64,000 nt of DNA, from NCBI GenBank assembly GCA_028289645.1, contig JANQOK010000023.1:124001-188000 (forward strand), given 5' to 3'. Positions 37,770-44,886 of the stretch are shown in pieces. The DNA comes from Anderseniella sp. Lineage in GTDB: Bacteria; Pseudomonadota; Alphaproteobacteria; Rhizobiales; Aestuariivirgaceae. The notes beneath the pieces were generated by a model. That model had not been told where the DNA came from and searched no databases. It saw only the letters and a list, made by a program, of their open reading frames with translations. A program made the position numbers and the translations under genes. Position 1 is the first letter of the stretch, and every line of letters begins with the position of its first letter.

Positions 37770-39125
37770 ATGGGCGCCATGACGAAGATCAGGATCACCG
37801 ACGCCGACAAGGTCGTCACCATGGATGCGGACCGCCGCGAAATCACCGCGGCGGATATAGTGATCGAAGACGGCGTGATCGCCTCCGTCGGGTCGGCAGT
37901 TGACGGGCGCGAGTACGACGACACCATAGACGCGCGCGGCTGCGTGGTGACGCCGGGGCTGGTCAACACCCATCATCACCTGTTCCAGACCCTGACCCGG
38001 GCCGTGCCGGCCGGCGAGGATGCGCTGTTGTTCGACTGGCTGCGCGCACTTTACCCGGTGTGGGCGCGCATGCAGCCGGAGGACATGTTTGTCTCCGCGC
38101 AACTGGGGCTGGCTGAACTTGCCCTGTCCGGCTGCACGATGAGTTCCGACCATCTCTACATCTTTCCCAACGGTGTCCGGCTGGAAGACACCATTGATGC
38201 GGCAGGCACGATCGGGATGCGGTTTCACCCGACGCGCGGCGCGATGAGTGTGGGCGAAAGCGACGGCGGACTGCCGCCGGACTCGCTGGTCGAGAAAGAG
38301 CCCGACATTGTGGAAGACTTCATCCGCGTGGTGGATGCCCATCATGATGCGTCAGACGGCGCCATGGTGCGGGTTGGATTGGCGCCGTGCTCGCCGTTTT
38401 CGGTCAGCACCGACCTGATGAAAGAGGCAGCCGCTCTTGCCGGCGACAAGCAGGTCATGCTGCACACGCACCTGGCGGAAAACGACGAGGACATTGCCTA
38501 TTCTCTGGAGAATTTCGGCTGCCGGCCGGGGCAGTATGCCAGGGACCTGGGCTGGACCGGCGAGCATGTCTGGCATGCCCACTGTGTCAAGCTGGATGCA
38601 CAGGAGATAGGCCTGTTTGCCCGCACTAAAACCGGCGTGGCCCATTGCCCGTGCTCCAACTGCCGACTCGGATCGGGCATCGCGCCGGTGCGCGAGATGC
38701 GCGATGCCGGCGTGCGCGTGGCGCTCGGGGTCGACGGCTCGGCCAGCAATGATTCAGGGCACCTGCTGACCGAGGCGCGCCAGGCCATGCTGCTGCAGCG
38801 GGTCAAACACGGGGCCGACGCCTTTGCCGCGCGCGAAGCGCTGGAGATCGCCACCCTGGGCGGTGCCACGGTGCTCGGCCGGGGCAACGAACTGGGCTCC
38901 ATTGAGCCGGGCAAGCGCGCTGATATCGCCATCTGGGATGTATCGGGGCTGGAGGCGGCCGGCGCCTGGGACCCTGTGGCGGCGCTTTTGCTCTGCGGCC
39001 CGCTGCAGGTGCGCGACCTGCTGGTAGAGGGCCGGCGGGTGGTCAGCGACGGTGAATTGACCGGCGTTGATGCACGTCAAGTGGCGCAGCAGGCGCGGAC
39101 TCGTGTTGAGAGGTTGATGTCATAA
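37770..39125 (+). CDS. 8-oxoguanine deaminase (amidohydrolase family)
   Basis: About 451 residues. It converts 8-oxoguanine to urate plus ammonia in relatives such as Pseudomonas Pa0142. Metal-site motifs are THHHLFQTLTRAVPA, LHTHLAENDED, WHAHCVKLD and the catalytic GVDGSASNDSGHL. SGCTMSSDHLYIFPNG, LAPCSPFSVSTDLM and AHCPCSNCRLGSGIAPVREM follow the same enzyme closely. Related atrazine/cytosine-type deaminases are the alternative. AAGG lies before ATG 37770; ATG 37779 and 37749 are in frame. Its product urate could feed the purine catabolic genes at 57-64 kb. Confidence 0.82.
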   Translation: MGAMTKIRITDADKVVTMDADRREITAADIVIEDGVIASVGSAVDGREYDDTIDARGCVVTPGLVNTHHHLFQTLTRAVPAGEDALLFDWLRALYPVWARMQPEDMFVSAQLGLAELALSGCTMSSDHLYIFPNGVRLEDTIDAAGTIGMRFHPTRGAMSVGESDGGLPPDSLVEKEPDIVEDFIRVVDAHHDASDGAMVRVGLAPCSPFSVSTDLMKEAAALAGDKQVMLHTHLAENDEDIAYSLENFGCRPGQYARDLGWTGEHVWHAHCVKLDAQEIGLFARTKTGVAHCPCSNCRLGSGIAPVREMRDAGVRVALGVDGSASNDSGHLLTEARQAMLLQRVKHGADAFAAREALEIATLGGATVLGRGNELGSIEPGKRADIAIWDVSGLEAAGAWDPVAALLLCGPLQVRDLLVEGRRVVSDGELTGVDARQVAQQARTRVERLMS

Positions 39126-39140
39126 GGCCCCGCGGCGCGG

Positions 39141-39317
39141 TCAGGTGAGAACAGGCCGTTCGGCGTAGATATCACCTATGGGTGAGTTCGGCGTTTCGAG
39201 CAGCAGGCCCAGGCCGTGTTCAGGTATGTCGATTGCCGGTTGCTGTTTATCCGCCAAAGCCGCAGGCGCTGCAAAGGCAGCGAGTGTAACAATCAAACTG
39301 AATGCAATCCGTCTCAT
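39141..39317 (-). CDS. Small secreted protein (58 residues)
   Basis: A short frame read from ATG 39317 gives 58 residues. The first 22 form a textbook signal peptide (MRRIAFSLIV, then hydrophobic, ending in APAALA before DKQQP). The mature peptide is about 36 residues, with IPEHGLGLLLETPNSPIGDIYAE-like wording and no cysteine. No family is recognised. It lies between the 8-oxoguanine deaminase gene and the next + strand gene, on the opposite strand. Codon use with GC-rich third positions supports coding. Confidence 0.55.
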   Translation of the reverse strand: MRRIAFSLIVTLAAFAAPAALADKQQPAIDIPEHGLGLLLETPNSPIGDIYAERPVLT

Positions 39318-39498
39318 CTCATCAAGGGTTCCGATAGTTGCGTTGGTTCATATGTGACCGCACCGGGAGATAGTGTCCAATCGAACCGCAAGACCGTGGC
39401 GATAGGAAAACTCTATCGGCCATCACCGCAACTGCAATTGGCATGTCTGGCGCGGAACCCTCATCTCGTTGACACAACAAACAACGGAGAGAGAAGAC

Positions 39499-39954
39499 AT
39501 GGCATTTGAGGGCATATGGACTGCGGAAGTTTTTGGCCCGCATGGCTGGGACAAGCATGGTGTGCTGCTGCTTCAGGGCGGCCGCCTTGCCGGCGGTGAC
39601 AATCAGCAGTGCACCATGGGCACGTACGAAGTGCGAGGCGACGGCATCGAGGCTGAACTGATGGTGGATTACTATGACGAACCCCGGACGATTTTCGGCG
39701 AGAGCGCGAAGAAATACACAACCAGGTTGACCGGCACGCTGAACGACGGTGTCATCAAGGGCCTGGTTGTCCGGCATGACAGGCCGGAGTTCGAGCTGCA
39801 GATTCGCCTGACCAAACGCATGGAGCTGCCGAATCATGACCAGGTCCTGACGGCCAGTGCTCATGACAAAATCGATCTCACCGACGATTACGTGCTGCCA
39901 GCCTCACGTCAGGACGGTGCACGCAGAACCGGATATGCAAATGACAACCTGTGA
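39499..39954 (+). CDS. GrlR-like beta-barrel small protein
   Basis: A 151-residue cytosolic protein. The first half has the short-strand pattern seen in GrlR-fold proteins: WTAEVFGPHGWDKHGVLLLQGGRLAGGDNQQCTMGTYEV, then LTGTLNDGVIKGLVV. GrlR itself is a type III secretion regulator, but most relatives are uncharacterised. GGAGAGAGAAG precedes ATG 39499. Its last 20 bases overlap the start of the zeta-subunit-like gene, so the two are probably co-transcribed. The function is not deducible. Confidence 0.6.
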   Translation: MAFEGIWTAEVFGPHGWDKHGVLLLQGGRLAGGDNQQCTMGTYEVRGDGIEAELMVDYYDEPRTIFGESAKKYTTRLTGTLNDGVIKGLVVRHDRPEFELQIRLTKRMELPNHDQVLTASAHDKIDLTDDYVLPASRQDGARRTGYANDNL

Positions 39955-40231
39955 CCTTGAAATGGCCACGCGCGGCCAGGTGAACGCGCGCCGCAACTAC
40001 CTGATGGGACTGTGGGCTGGCCGCAAGCTCGGCATCGGCGACAGTGACCTGCCGGGCTATGTGCACGAGGTCATGCAGTCAGATTTCCAGGAACCGGGGC
40101 CCGGCGACGTGGTGCGCAAGGTAAGCCGCGACCTGGCATCCATCGACAAGCGAATCTCAGAGGAAGAAGTTCTGCGGCAGTTGAAGTTGATGGAGAAGAG
40201 CGTTCGCTCGGAGCTGCTGGCGACCGATTGA
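39935..40231 (+). CDS. ATP synthase zeta-subunit (DUF1476) paralogue with shortened N-terminus
   Basis: A 98-residue protein. ARRNYLMGLWAGRKLGI, YVHEVMQSDFQEPGPGDVVRKVSRDL and the helical C-terminus match DUF1476, the alphaproteobacterial F1-ATPase inhibitor zeta. In normal zeta about 25-28 residues precede ARRN and include the inhibitory N-terminal segment; here only about 17 do, and the acidic/basic helix is not recognisable. It could be a second-copy regulator that cannot block ATP hydrolysis. ATG 39935 or 39941 are the possible starts. It overlaps the GrlR-like gene; no ATP synthase genes are nearby. Confidence 0.7.
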   Translation: MQMTTCDLEMATRGQVNARRNYLMGLWAGRKLGIGDSDLPGYVHEVMQSDFQEPGPGDVVRKVSRDLASIDKRISEEEVLRQLKLMEKSVRSELLATD

Positions 40232-40257
40232 GCCTCCGGTGGAGGGCCGGAGTTGAT

Positions 40258-40282
40258 CGGCAGCACGACCAACGTGCTGCCG
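40258..40282. terminator. Hairpin between converging genes
   Basis: CGGCAGCACG and CGTGCTGCCG form a perfect ten-base-pair stem around ACCAA. It lies 27 bases after the zeta-like gene and 21 bases before the end of the opposite gene. No T-run follows on either strand, so it may be a bidirectional transcript end formed with Rho rather than an intrinsic terminator. Confidence 0.5.
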
Positions 40283-40302
40283 CCTACCGGTCTGGTCTAG
40301 TG

Positions 40303-40809
40303 TCACGGCTTGCCGGCAACGCACTGTGACAGTTGCGCATAGCGGGCCAGTTGTTCCGCGGCAATTGCCTTTTTGGTGGCGCCCATGCACCAGTTCTTGT
40401 GCACGGCATACTTGAGCAGCCAGCGCCTGCCGCTATAGCCGCATTTCTTCACCAGATTGGTGTTCTGCTGCTGTATGGCGGCCTGCGCATACTTGTTGCA
40501 CTGCCCTGCCGTTGGCTTGCCGCCTGTGGCATTGCAACTATTGAGCGACGTCTTGCGGGCGCGGTCTTCCTTGGTCAGCATGGCCATGGTGACGCCCTGG
40601 GTGCTGCACCAGGCGTGATGTTTCTTGAAATTGGTGCTCCAGCGCCCGCCCTTGAAGCCGCAACCCTGCTTCTTGGCAGCGAATGCGTCGGACACTGCGA
40701 ACGAGGCATAGTTGTCGCAATTGTGCTGCGGGCCTGCGTGCGCCGCGCCGGCGCCCAGAAGCAGCAGCGTGGCAGCGGTGAAAATGGTGACATGGTTAGA
40801 TTTGGTCAT
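40303..40809 (-). CDS. Secreted protein with two cysteine-rich YA/WC repeats
   Basis: A 168-residue protein with a signal peptide ending in GAAHA. The mature part has two copies of one repeat: C-x2-YA-x7-...GCGFKGGRWSTNFKKHHAWC and C-x2-YAQAAIQQQ...KKCGYSGRRWLLKYAVHKNWC. Each repeat carries three cysteines in a constant pattern. Similar repeats occur in periplasmic or surface proteins of alphaproteobacteria, but their role is not known. Lysine-rich segments make it strongly basic. It stands alone, converging with the zeta-like gene. Confidence 0.7.
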   Translation of the reverse strand: MTKSNHVTIFTAATLLLLGAGAAHAGPQHNCDNYASFAVSDAFAAKKQGCGFKGGRWSTNFKKHHAWCSTQGVTMAMLTKEDRARKTSLNSCNATGGKPTAGQCNKYAQAAIQQQNTNLVKKCGYSGRRWLLKYAVHKNWCMGATKKAIAAEQLARYAQLSQCVAGKP

Positions 40810-41033
40810 GGCGTTTCCTGTTGTTCTTTGTTTGCCTGTTGACCCTTAGTAAACAATATCCTGTCCGAACCTGACCTTAACGGGCCGTTCATGTGCCGTT
40901 CAAGTGGCGCTGCACCCCGCCCCGACAATCGATAACAAAACCATCAATATGGCGTGAGTGGCATTACTTTGGCCCAACTAAAGCGCTATCAGCCTGTAAC
41001 GGACAGTTTCGAAATCGATTAGGAGAACATCTC

Positions 41034-41489
41034 ATGCGACATCTTAAAGCCCTGGTGGCTGTGCTGGCTTTGGTCCTGGCCCAGTTCGCCCTTACCCCCG
41101 CGTGGGCCGACAAGGCGCCCGTCTACCAGAGCGGCTCGGGCACGGCCATCGACGGCACCGACCCGATCAGCTATTTCACTGAAGGCCGCCCGGTTGCCGG
41201 CGACGCGAGCATCACCCATGAGTGGAACGGTGCCACGTGGCGCTTCACCAGCACCGAGAACCGCGACCGCTTTGCCGCGGCACCGGAAAAGTACGCACCC
41301 CAGTATGGCGGTTATTGCGCCTGGGCCGTGTCGCAGGGCTACACCGCCTCGACGGTGCCTGAGGCGTGGTCGATCGTCGACGGCAAGCTGTACCTGAACT
41401 ACTCCAAGTCGGTGCAGAAGAACTGGGAGAAAGACGTTCCCGGCCACATCACCTCGGCCGATGGCAACTGGCCCAAGGTGCTGAAGTAA
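41034..41489 (+). CDS. Periplasmic YHS-domain protein
   Basis: A 151-residue protein with a signal peptide (about 25 residues, ending TPAWA). The mature part is a YHS-type domain: AIDGTDPISYFTEGRPVAG, THEWNGATWRFTSTENRDRFAAAPEKYAPQYGGYCAWAVSQGY, then LYLNYSKSVQKNWEKD. In this periplasmic group the YHS cysteine remains (GGYC). The domain is suspected to bind metal. AGGAGA lies eight bases before ATG 41034. It is a single gene, with an imperfect inverted repeat (TGCGCCTGCA, TGCAGGCGCA) downstream. Confidence 0.85.
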   Translation: MRHLKALVAVLALVLAQFALTPAWADKAPVYQSGSGTAIDGTDPISYFTEGRPVAGDASITHEWNGATWRFTSTENRDRFAAAPEKYAPQYGGYCAWAVSQGYTASTVPEAWSIVDGKLYLNYSKSVQKNWEKDVPGHITSADGNWPKVLK

Positions 41490-41592
41490 ACTCACACCAC
41501 TGCGCCTGCAGCCGGTCAAACCCGCGCCAGCCCGTTGCTGCCGGGTGGCCTGGTGCAGGCGCATGATCTGCTGCTGGAACCACACCGAGGGG

Positions 41593-42219
41593 TCAAGTCT
41601 CCCTGATCCCGCTTTCCAGACCGCTTATCAACACGTCCAGACCAAATTCGAACTCGCTGTCAGCATCAACAGTCCCGATTTCCTCGATGAGGCTGGACAG
41701 GGTGGGATAGGGGCCCGATCGCAGGCTTTCGGCCAGTTCCGCCTGATCGGCCGGATCCAGCCAGCCTGAAATTTCGTCGACTGCGAAGGCTTCCGCGTAA
41801 ATCAACAGAACCCTGACAGCCCGGACAGCGCGCTTCCGGGAAAATCCTGCCTGCAGCAATGTTGAGTGAAATGCCTCATGCAGCCGATGTTCCGCCGGCA
41901 GCCATTGGTCATAGGTCTCATAAATGCAGAAAGTGCCCGGATGTTTCTTTGCCATCCGCCGCAGGCCGTGGCACAGGTTCCGGATATCCGCCCGCCAGTC
42001 GCCGCTTGGTTCCGGCACCTCGCAATTCTCCATCATCGACTGCATCACGGCATGCAGCAGATCGGATTTGTTGGCGAAGTGATAGTAAATCGCCATGGGG
42101 TCGACTTCGAGCTGCGCGGCGAGCTTGCGCATGCTGAAACCTTCTGTTCCGGCGCTGTCGAGCAATGACAGGGCAAGTTGAACAATGCGTTCCCGGGACA
42201 ATTTCCCACGTGTCTTCAT
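41593..42219 (-). CDS. TetR-family transcriptional regulator
   Basis: A 208-residue regulator. The N-terminal helix-turn-helix is LSRERIVQLALSLLDSAGTEGFSMRKLAAQLEVDPMAIYYHFANKSDLL. The C-terminal ligand domain has the TetR_C outline (GLRRMAKKHPGTFCIYETYDQW). It is divergent from a flavin amine oxidase gene, and two palindromes in the 75-base gap are the likely binding sites, so it probably represses both genes. The inducer may be the oxidase substrate, an amine, but this is inference. Confidence 0.88.
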   Translation of the reverse strand: MKTRGKLSRERIVQLALSLLDSAGTEGFSMRKLAAQLEVDPMAIYYHFANKSDLLHAVMQSMMENCEVPEPSGDWRADIRNLCHGLRRMAKKHPGTFCIYETYDQWLPAEHRLHEAFHSTLLQAGFSRKRAVRAVRVLLIYAEAFAVDEISGWLDPADQAELAESLRSGPYPTLSSLIEEIGTVDADSEFEFGLDVLISGLESGIRET

Positions 42220-42246
42220 TCGGATCGCTCCAGGGCGTTGACTAAT

Positions 42247-42286
42247 TCTACGGTGTAGAGTATCTTTAACTCTATGCTGTAGAGTT
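42247..42286. promoter_or_regulatory. Two TetR-type operators between the regulator and oxidase genes
   Basis: TCTACGGTGTAGA (42247-42259) is a palindrome around GGT. AACTCTA-TGCTG-TAGAGTT (42268-42286) has perfect seven-base arms with a five-base spacer. Both share CTA and TAGAG half-sites, and they sit 21 bases apart centre to centre, two helical turns, allowing paired dimers to bind on one face. Confidence 0.65.
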
Positions 42287-42294
42287 GATTGTAG

Positions 42295-43671
42295 GTGAAA
42301 CCCGTTTTGACGTCACGCCCGATAAGCTCCCGAAAGTCCCGAGGCATCGATCGTCGAACCTTGATGGCGACGCTTGGCGCCGGCACCCTGTTCCCCCAGG
42401 CAGCGATCGGTCGGACCGCCTCTGCGGGCAATCCTGATGTTGTGGTGGTTGGAGCCGGTGCCGCAGGGATCAGTGCTGCCAGGGAGCTGCGAAAGCGGGG
42501 GCTGAGCGTCACCGTCATCGAAGCTGATAACAGGACAGGCGGCCGGGTTTTCACCGATACGAGCGTATTCGGAGTGCCATACGACACGGGCGCCCATTGG
42601 CTGCATTATCGCGAGGCCAACCCATTTGTGGACTACGGACTGGAAAACGGATTTGACATGTACCGGGCGCCGGACGACGAGCGTTTCCATGTCGGTGACA
42701 GAGCGGCGACAACAGAAGAACTGCAAGCCTTTCAGGCCGCAAAGGCCGCCGCGGTTCAGGCCATTTCAGAAGCCGGCCGCCAAAACCGCGACGTGTCGCC
42801 AGCCGACGTCGTGCCGGATCTCGGTGACTGGAGCCTGACGGTGAATCTGCATGAAGGCGCATACGAAATGGCAAAGGATTTTGACCGTTTCTCCTGCGCC
42901 GACTGGTACACCGGCGAGGATGGCACCGACTGGTACTGCCGCGAGGGATTTGGGGCCTTGTTTGCCCACAGCGCGCGCGATGTCGCGGTGGAGCTGAACA
43001 CAAGGGCGGAAACTATCCGCTGGGGCGGGCAGGGTGTGGAAATCGACACAAACCGCGGCTCCCTGCGGGCCCGGGCCGTGCTGATCACGGTCTCCATGGG
43101 CGTGTTGGCGAGCAACGAAATCAGGTTTGATCCGCCATTGCCGGACAAGAAGCAGGAAGCGGTGAATGTGCTCACCATGGGGCACTATCACCACATCGCT
43201 CTTCACCTGAAAGACAATTTCTTCGGGGTCGGGGAAGACGGCTATTTCGGATACAGGATAACCGAAGACAGTGACAGTGCGCCTGCTGGCTTTGTGGCTC
43301 TCGTCAACGCCGGCGGGCATGGGATCACCTATTGTGACATCGGCGGCGAGTTTGCGCGGGAGATGTCGGCCGGTGGGGTTTCCGACATGCATGATTTCGT
43401 CATTTCGGACCTGAAGAAGGCTTTCGGCTCCAGCGTGGAAAAGGCTGTCATCAAGAGTCACACCTTCGACTGGACCAGACACCGTCTGACACAAGGGGCC
43501 TATGCGTCCGCCGAACCGGGCGGCGCCTGGTCACGGGCGGAACTGCGCCGACCGGAGGCGGACCGTCTGTGGTTTGCCGGCGAGGCCACAAGCATTGACG
43601 ACTGGGCCACCGTGGCAGGCGCGCACAAGTCCGGACTGGCCGCGGCGGCCCAGATTGTTGAGACGATTTAG
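42295..43671 (+). CDS. Tat-exported flavin monoamine oxidase family protein
   Basis: A 458-residue FAD enzyme. The N-terminus carries a twin-arginine signal (SRGIDRRTLMATLGAGTLF). The FAD site is DVVVVGAGAAGISAARELRKRGLSVTVIEA, then GGRVFTD and DTGAHWLHY. The C-terminal FAD motif is LWFAGEATSIDDWATVAGAHKSGLAAA. It probably oxidises an amine or amino acid in the periplasm, producing H2O2. GTG 42295 is the first start in frame; a TTG/ATG around 42361-42364 would lack the Tat signal. It is under the control of the divergent TetR gene. Confidence 0.85.
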   Translation: MKPVLTSRPISSRKSRGIDRRTLMATLGAGTLFPQAAIGRTASAGNPDVVVVGAGAAGISAARELRKRGLSVTVIEADNRTGGRVFTDTSVFGVPYDTGAHWLHYREANPFVDYGLENGFDMYRAPDDERFHVGDRAATTEELQAFQAAKAAAVQAISEAGRQNRDVSPADVVPDLGDWSLTVNLHEGAYEMAKDFDRFSCADWYTGEDGTDWYCREGFGALFAHSARDVAVELNTRAETIRWGGQGVEIDTNRGSLRARAVLITVSMGVLASNEIRFDPPLPDKKQEAVNVLTMGHYHHIALHLKDNFFGVGEDGYFGYRITEDSDSAPAGFVALVNAGGHGITYCDIGGEFAREMSAGGVSDMHDFVISDLKKAFGSSVEKAVIKSHTFDWTRHRLTQGAYASAEPGGAWSRAELRRPEADRLWFAGEATSIDDWATVAGAHKSGLAAAAQIVETI

Positions 43672-43763
43672 GGTCGCGATGCCAGGCGCCAGGCACCAAC
43701 TGAACCTCGCGGTGCGGTCCCAAACAAGTTCAGCAACCCACAACCCAGATAGGAGAAGCAGCG

Positions 43764-44060
43764 ATGCGCATAGTGTTACACCTGGTCTTGGCCCTGTTCC
43801 TGATGCTGCCGCTGCCAGACCTTTCAGCGCTGGCCGGCGAGGCTACCAACAACAAGTGGAACAATCTTGCCTGGGCTGAGATGAAACCGGATGAGAAGGC
43901 AAACTGGGGCGTTCTGGGCTGGAGTGAAGAAGCTTGGGACAGCGGCAATTCGAGCCAAGCGCCGGTATCGGAAAGCCAATCCTGGTCGGAACTGACAAAG
44001 GAGCAGCAAAACGCCGCACTGCAACTGGGCTACAGCGAACAGTGCTGGAATGACCAATGA
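43764..44060 (+). CDS. Small secreted protein with two W-rich repeats
   Basis: A 98-residue protein. Residues 1-24 are a signal peptide. The rest holds two copies of a helix-like repeat: WAEMKPDEKANWGVLGWSEEAWD and WSELTKEQQNAALQLGYSEQCWN, with the pattern W-x2-L/M-x3-(E)-x5-LG-W/Y-SE-x2-W. Similar W..L...E..A...LGY....W repeats are seen scattered in secreted bacterial and algal proteins of unknown role. GGAG lies before the ATG. One cysteine remains near the end. Confidence 0.65.
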   Translation: MRIVLHLVLALFLMLPLPDLSALAGEATNNKWNNLAWAEMKPDEKANWGVLGWSEEAWDSGNSSQAPVSESQSWSELTKEQQNAALQLGYSEQCWNDQ

Positions 44061-44104
44061 GTGTTGTTCAAGAATTCAGGTTTTCAGAACAAGAGGACAG
44101 TTGA

Positions 44105-44338
44105 CCGGGTGCAGCCAGCCACCGGGCGGAAGAGATCTACATCATGCTGGCCGGCGCGGCAGACTGGAAGCGCGGTGACGCGCCCTACAGGCGCCACCTG
44201 CCAGGCGAGCGGTCCTATCATCCGTCCATGATGCCGCATGCGTCGCGCACCCGGGACCTTGCATTCCTCTCGGTCTATGCCTGGCATGGCGACATTTCCA
44301 CCAGCGACTATGTGTACGAGGGCATTCCGGCGGATTAG
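44105..44338 (+). pseudogene. Cupin fragment resembling the C-terminus of DMSP lyase DddL
   Basis: The frame is closed by TGA at 44102-44104 and has no proper start before ATG 44144. It reads SHRAEEIYIMLAGAADW, then HPSMMPHASRTRDLAFLSVYAWHGD. In DddL-type dimethylsulfoniopropionate lyases the same order is found (H-x-A-x-E-x-Y, LAG-A-W, HPS, HAMRT, LLA-Y-W-G). About 75 of some 230 residues remain, so the N-terminal part is lost. A different metal cupin of the same superfamily is possible. It is likely not functional. Confidence 0.55.
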
Positions 44339-44383
44339 GCGATGGCCGGCTGCACAAGGCCTGACGATGCTGCAGCGGACCTG

Positions 44384-44875
44384 TCAGAGCCGGGCAACCA
44401 TTTCGTGCCAGCTCATGCCGCCGTGACTGGATTCCGACAGCTTCACGTACCGGTAGCCGAGATTTTCATACAGCTTCACGTGCTGGTCCCGGCACATGAG
44501 GTGGATGGCCTGCTTGTTCATGGCCCGCATCCGGCCTGAGAACTCCTGCATCAGTTTCCTGGCATAGCCCTTGCCCTGGTGTCGCGGGTCGACCACCACG
44601 GACAGGATGACCACGTTGGGTGCGGCCGGGTCATGACCGGCAAGCTCCTTGAAGGCCTCGTCCGACATGTCCACGTCGAAGGCGCAGCCAGAGTTGATGA
44701 AACCAGCGATCTCCCCATCTGCGTCCAGGATCAGGAAGCCTTGCGGGTAGTCGGCGATGCGCGTTGTGATCTTGGCAAGCGTTGCCGCCTCGTCGCCTTC
44801 ATATGACGCCACTTCTATGGCGTGACACCGTTCTGCGTCTTCAGGCGCCGCGGTGCGAAAACGTAAGTCTGTCAT
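44384..44875 (-). CDS. GNAT N-acetyltransferase
   Basis: A 163-residue protein with a complete GNAT fold. It begins LRFRTAAPEDAERCHAIEVASYEGDEAAT, with the middle strand FLILDADGEIAGFINSG. The acetyl-CoA motif is VVILSVVVDPRHQGKGYARKLM, followed by IHLMCRDQHVKLYENLGY. The overall layout resembles arylalkylamine acetyltransferases. The substrate is unknown. It lies downstream of the cyclase/hydrolase gene on the same strand with a gap of 11 bases, so the two may be co-transcribed. Confidence 0.85.
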   Translation of the reverse strand: MTDLRFRTAAPEDAERCHAIEVASYEGDEAATLAKITTRIADYPQGFLILDADGEIAGFINSGCAFDVDMSDEAFKELAGHDPAAPNVVILSVVVDPRHQGKGYARKLMQEFSGRMRAMNKQAIHLMCRDQHVKLYENLGYRYVKLSESSHGGMSWHEMVARL

Positions 44876-44886
44876 GGGTCCTGACC

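Noticed and set aside
41501..41563. Inverted repeat TGCGCCTGCA / TGCAGGCGCA after the YHS gene
   Set aside because: The loop is over 40 bases and no T-run follows, so a terminator cannot be claimed.
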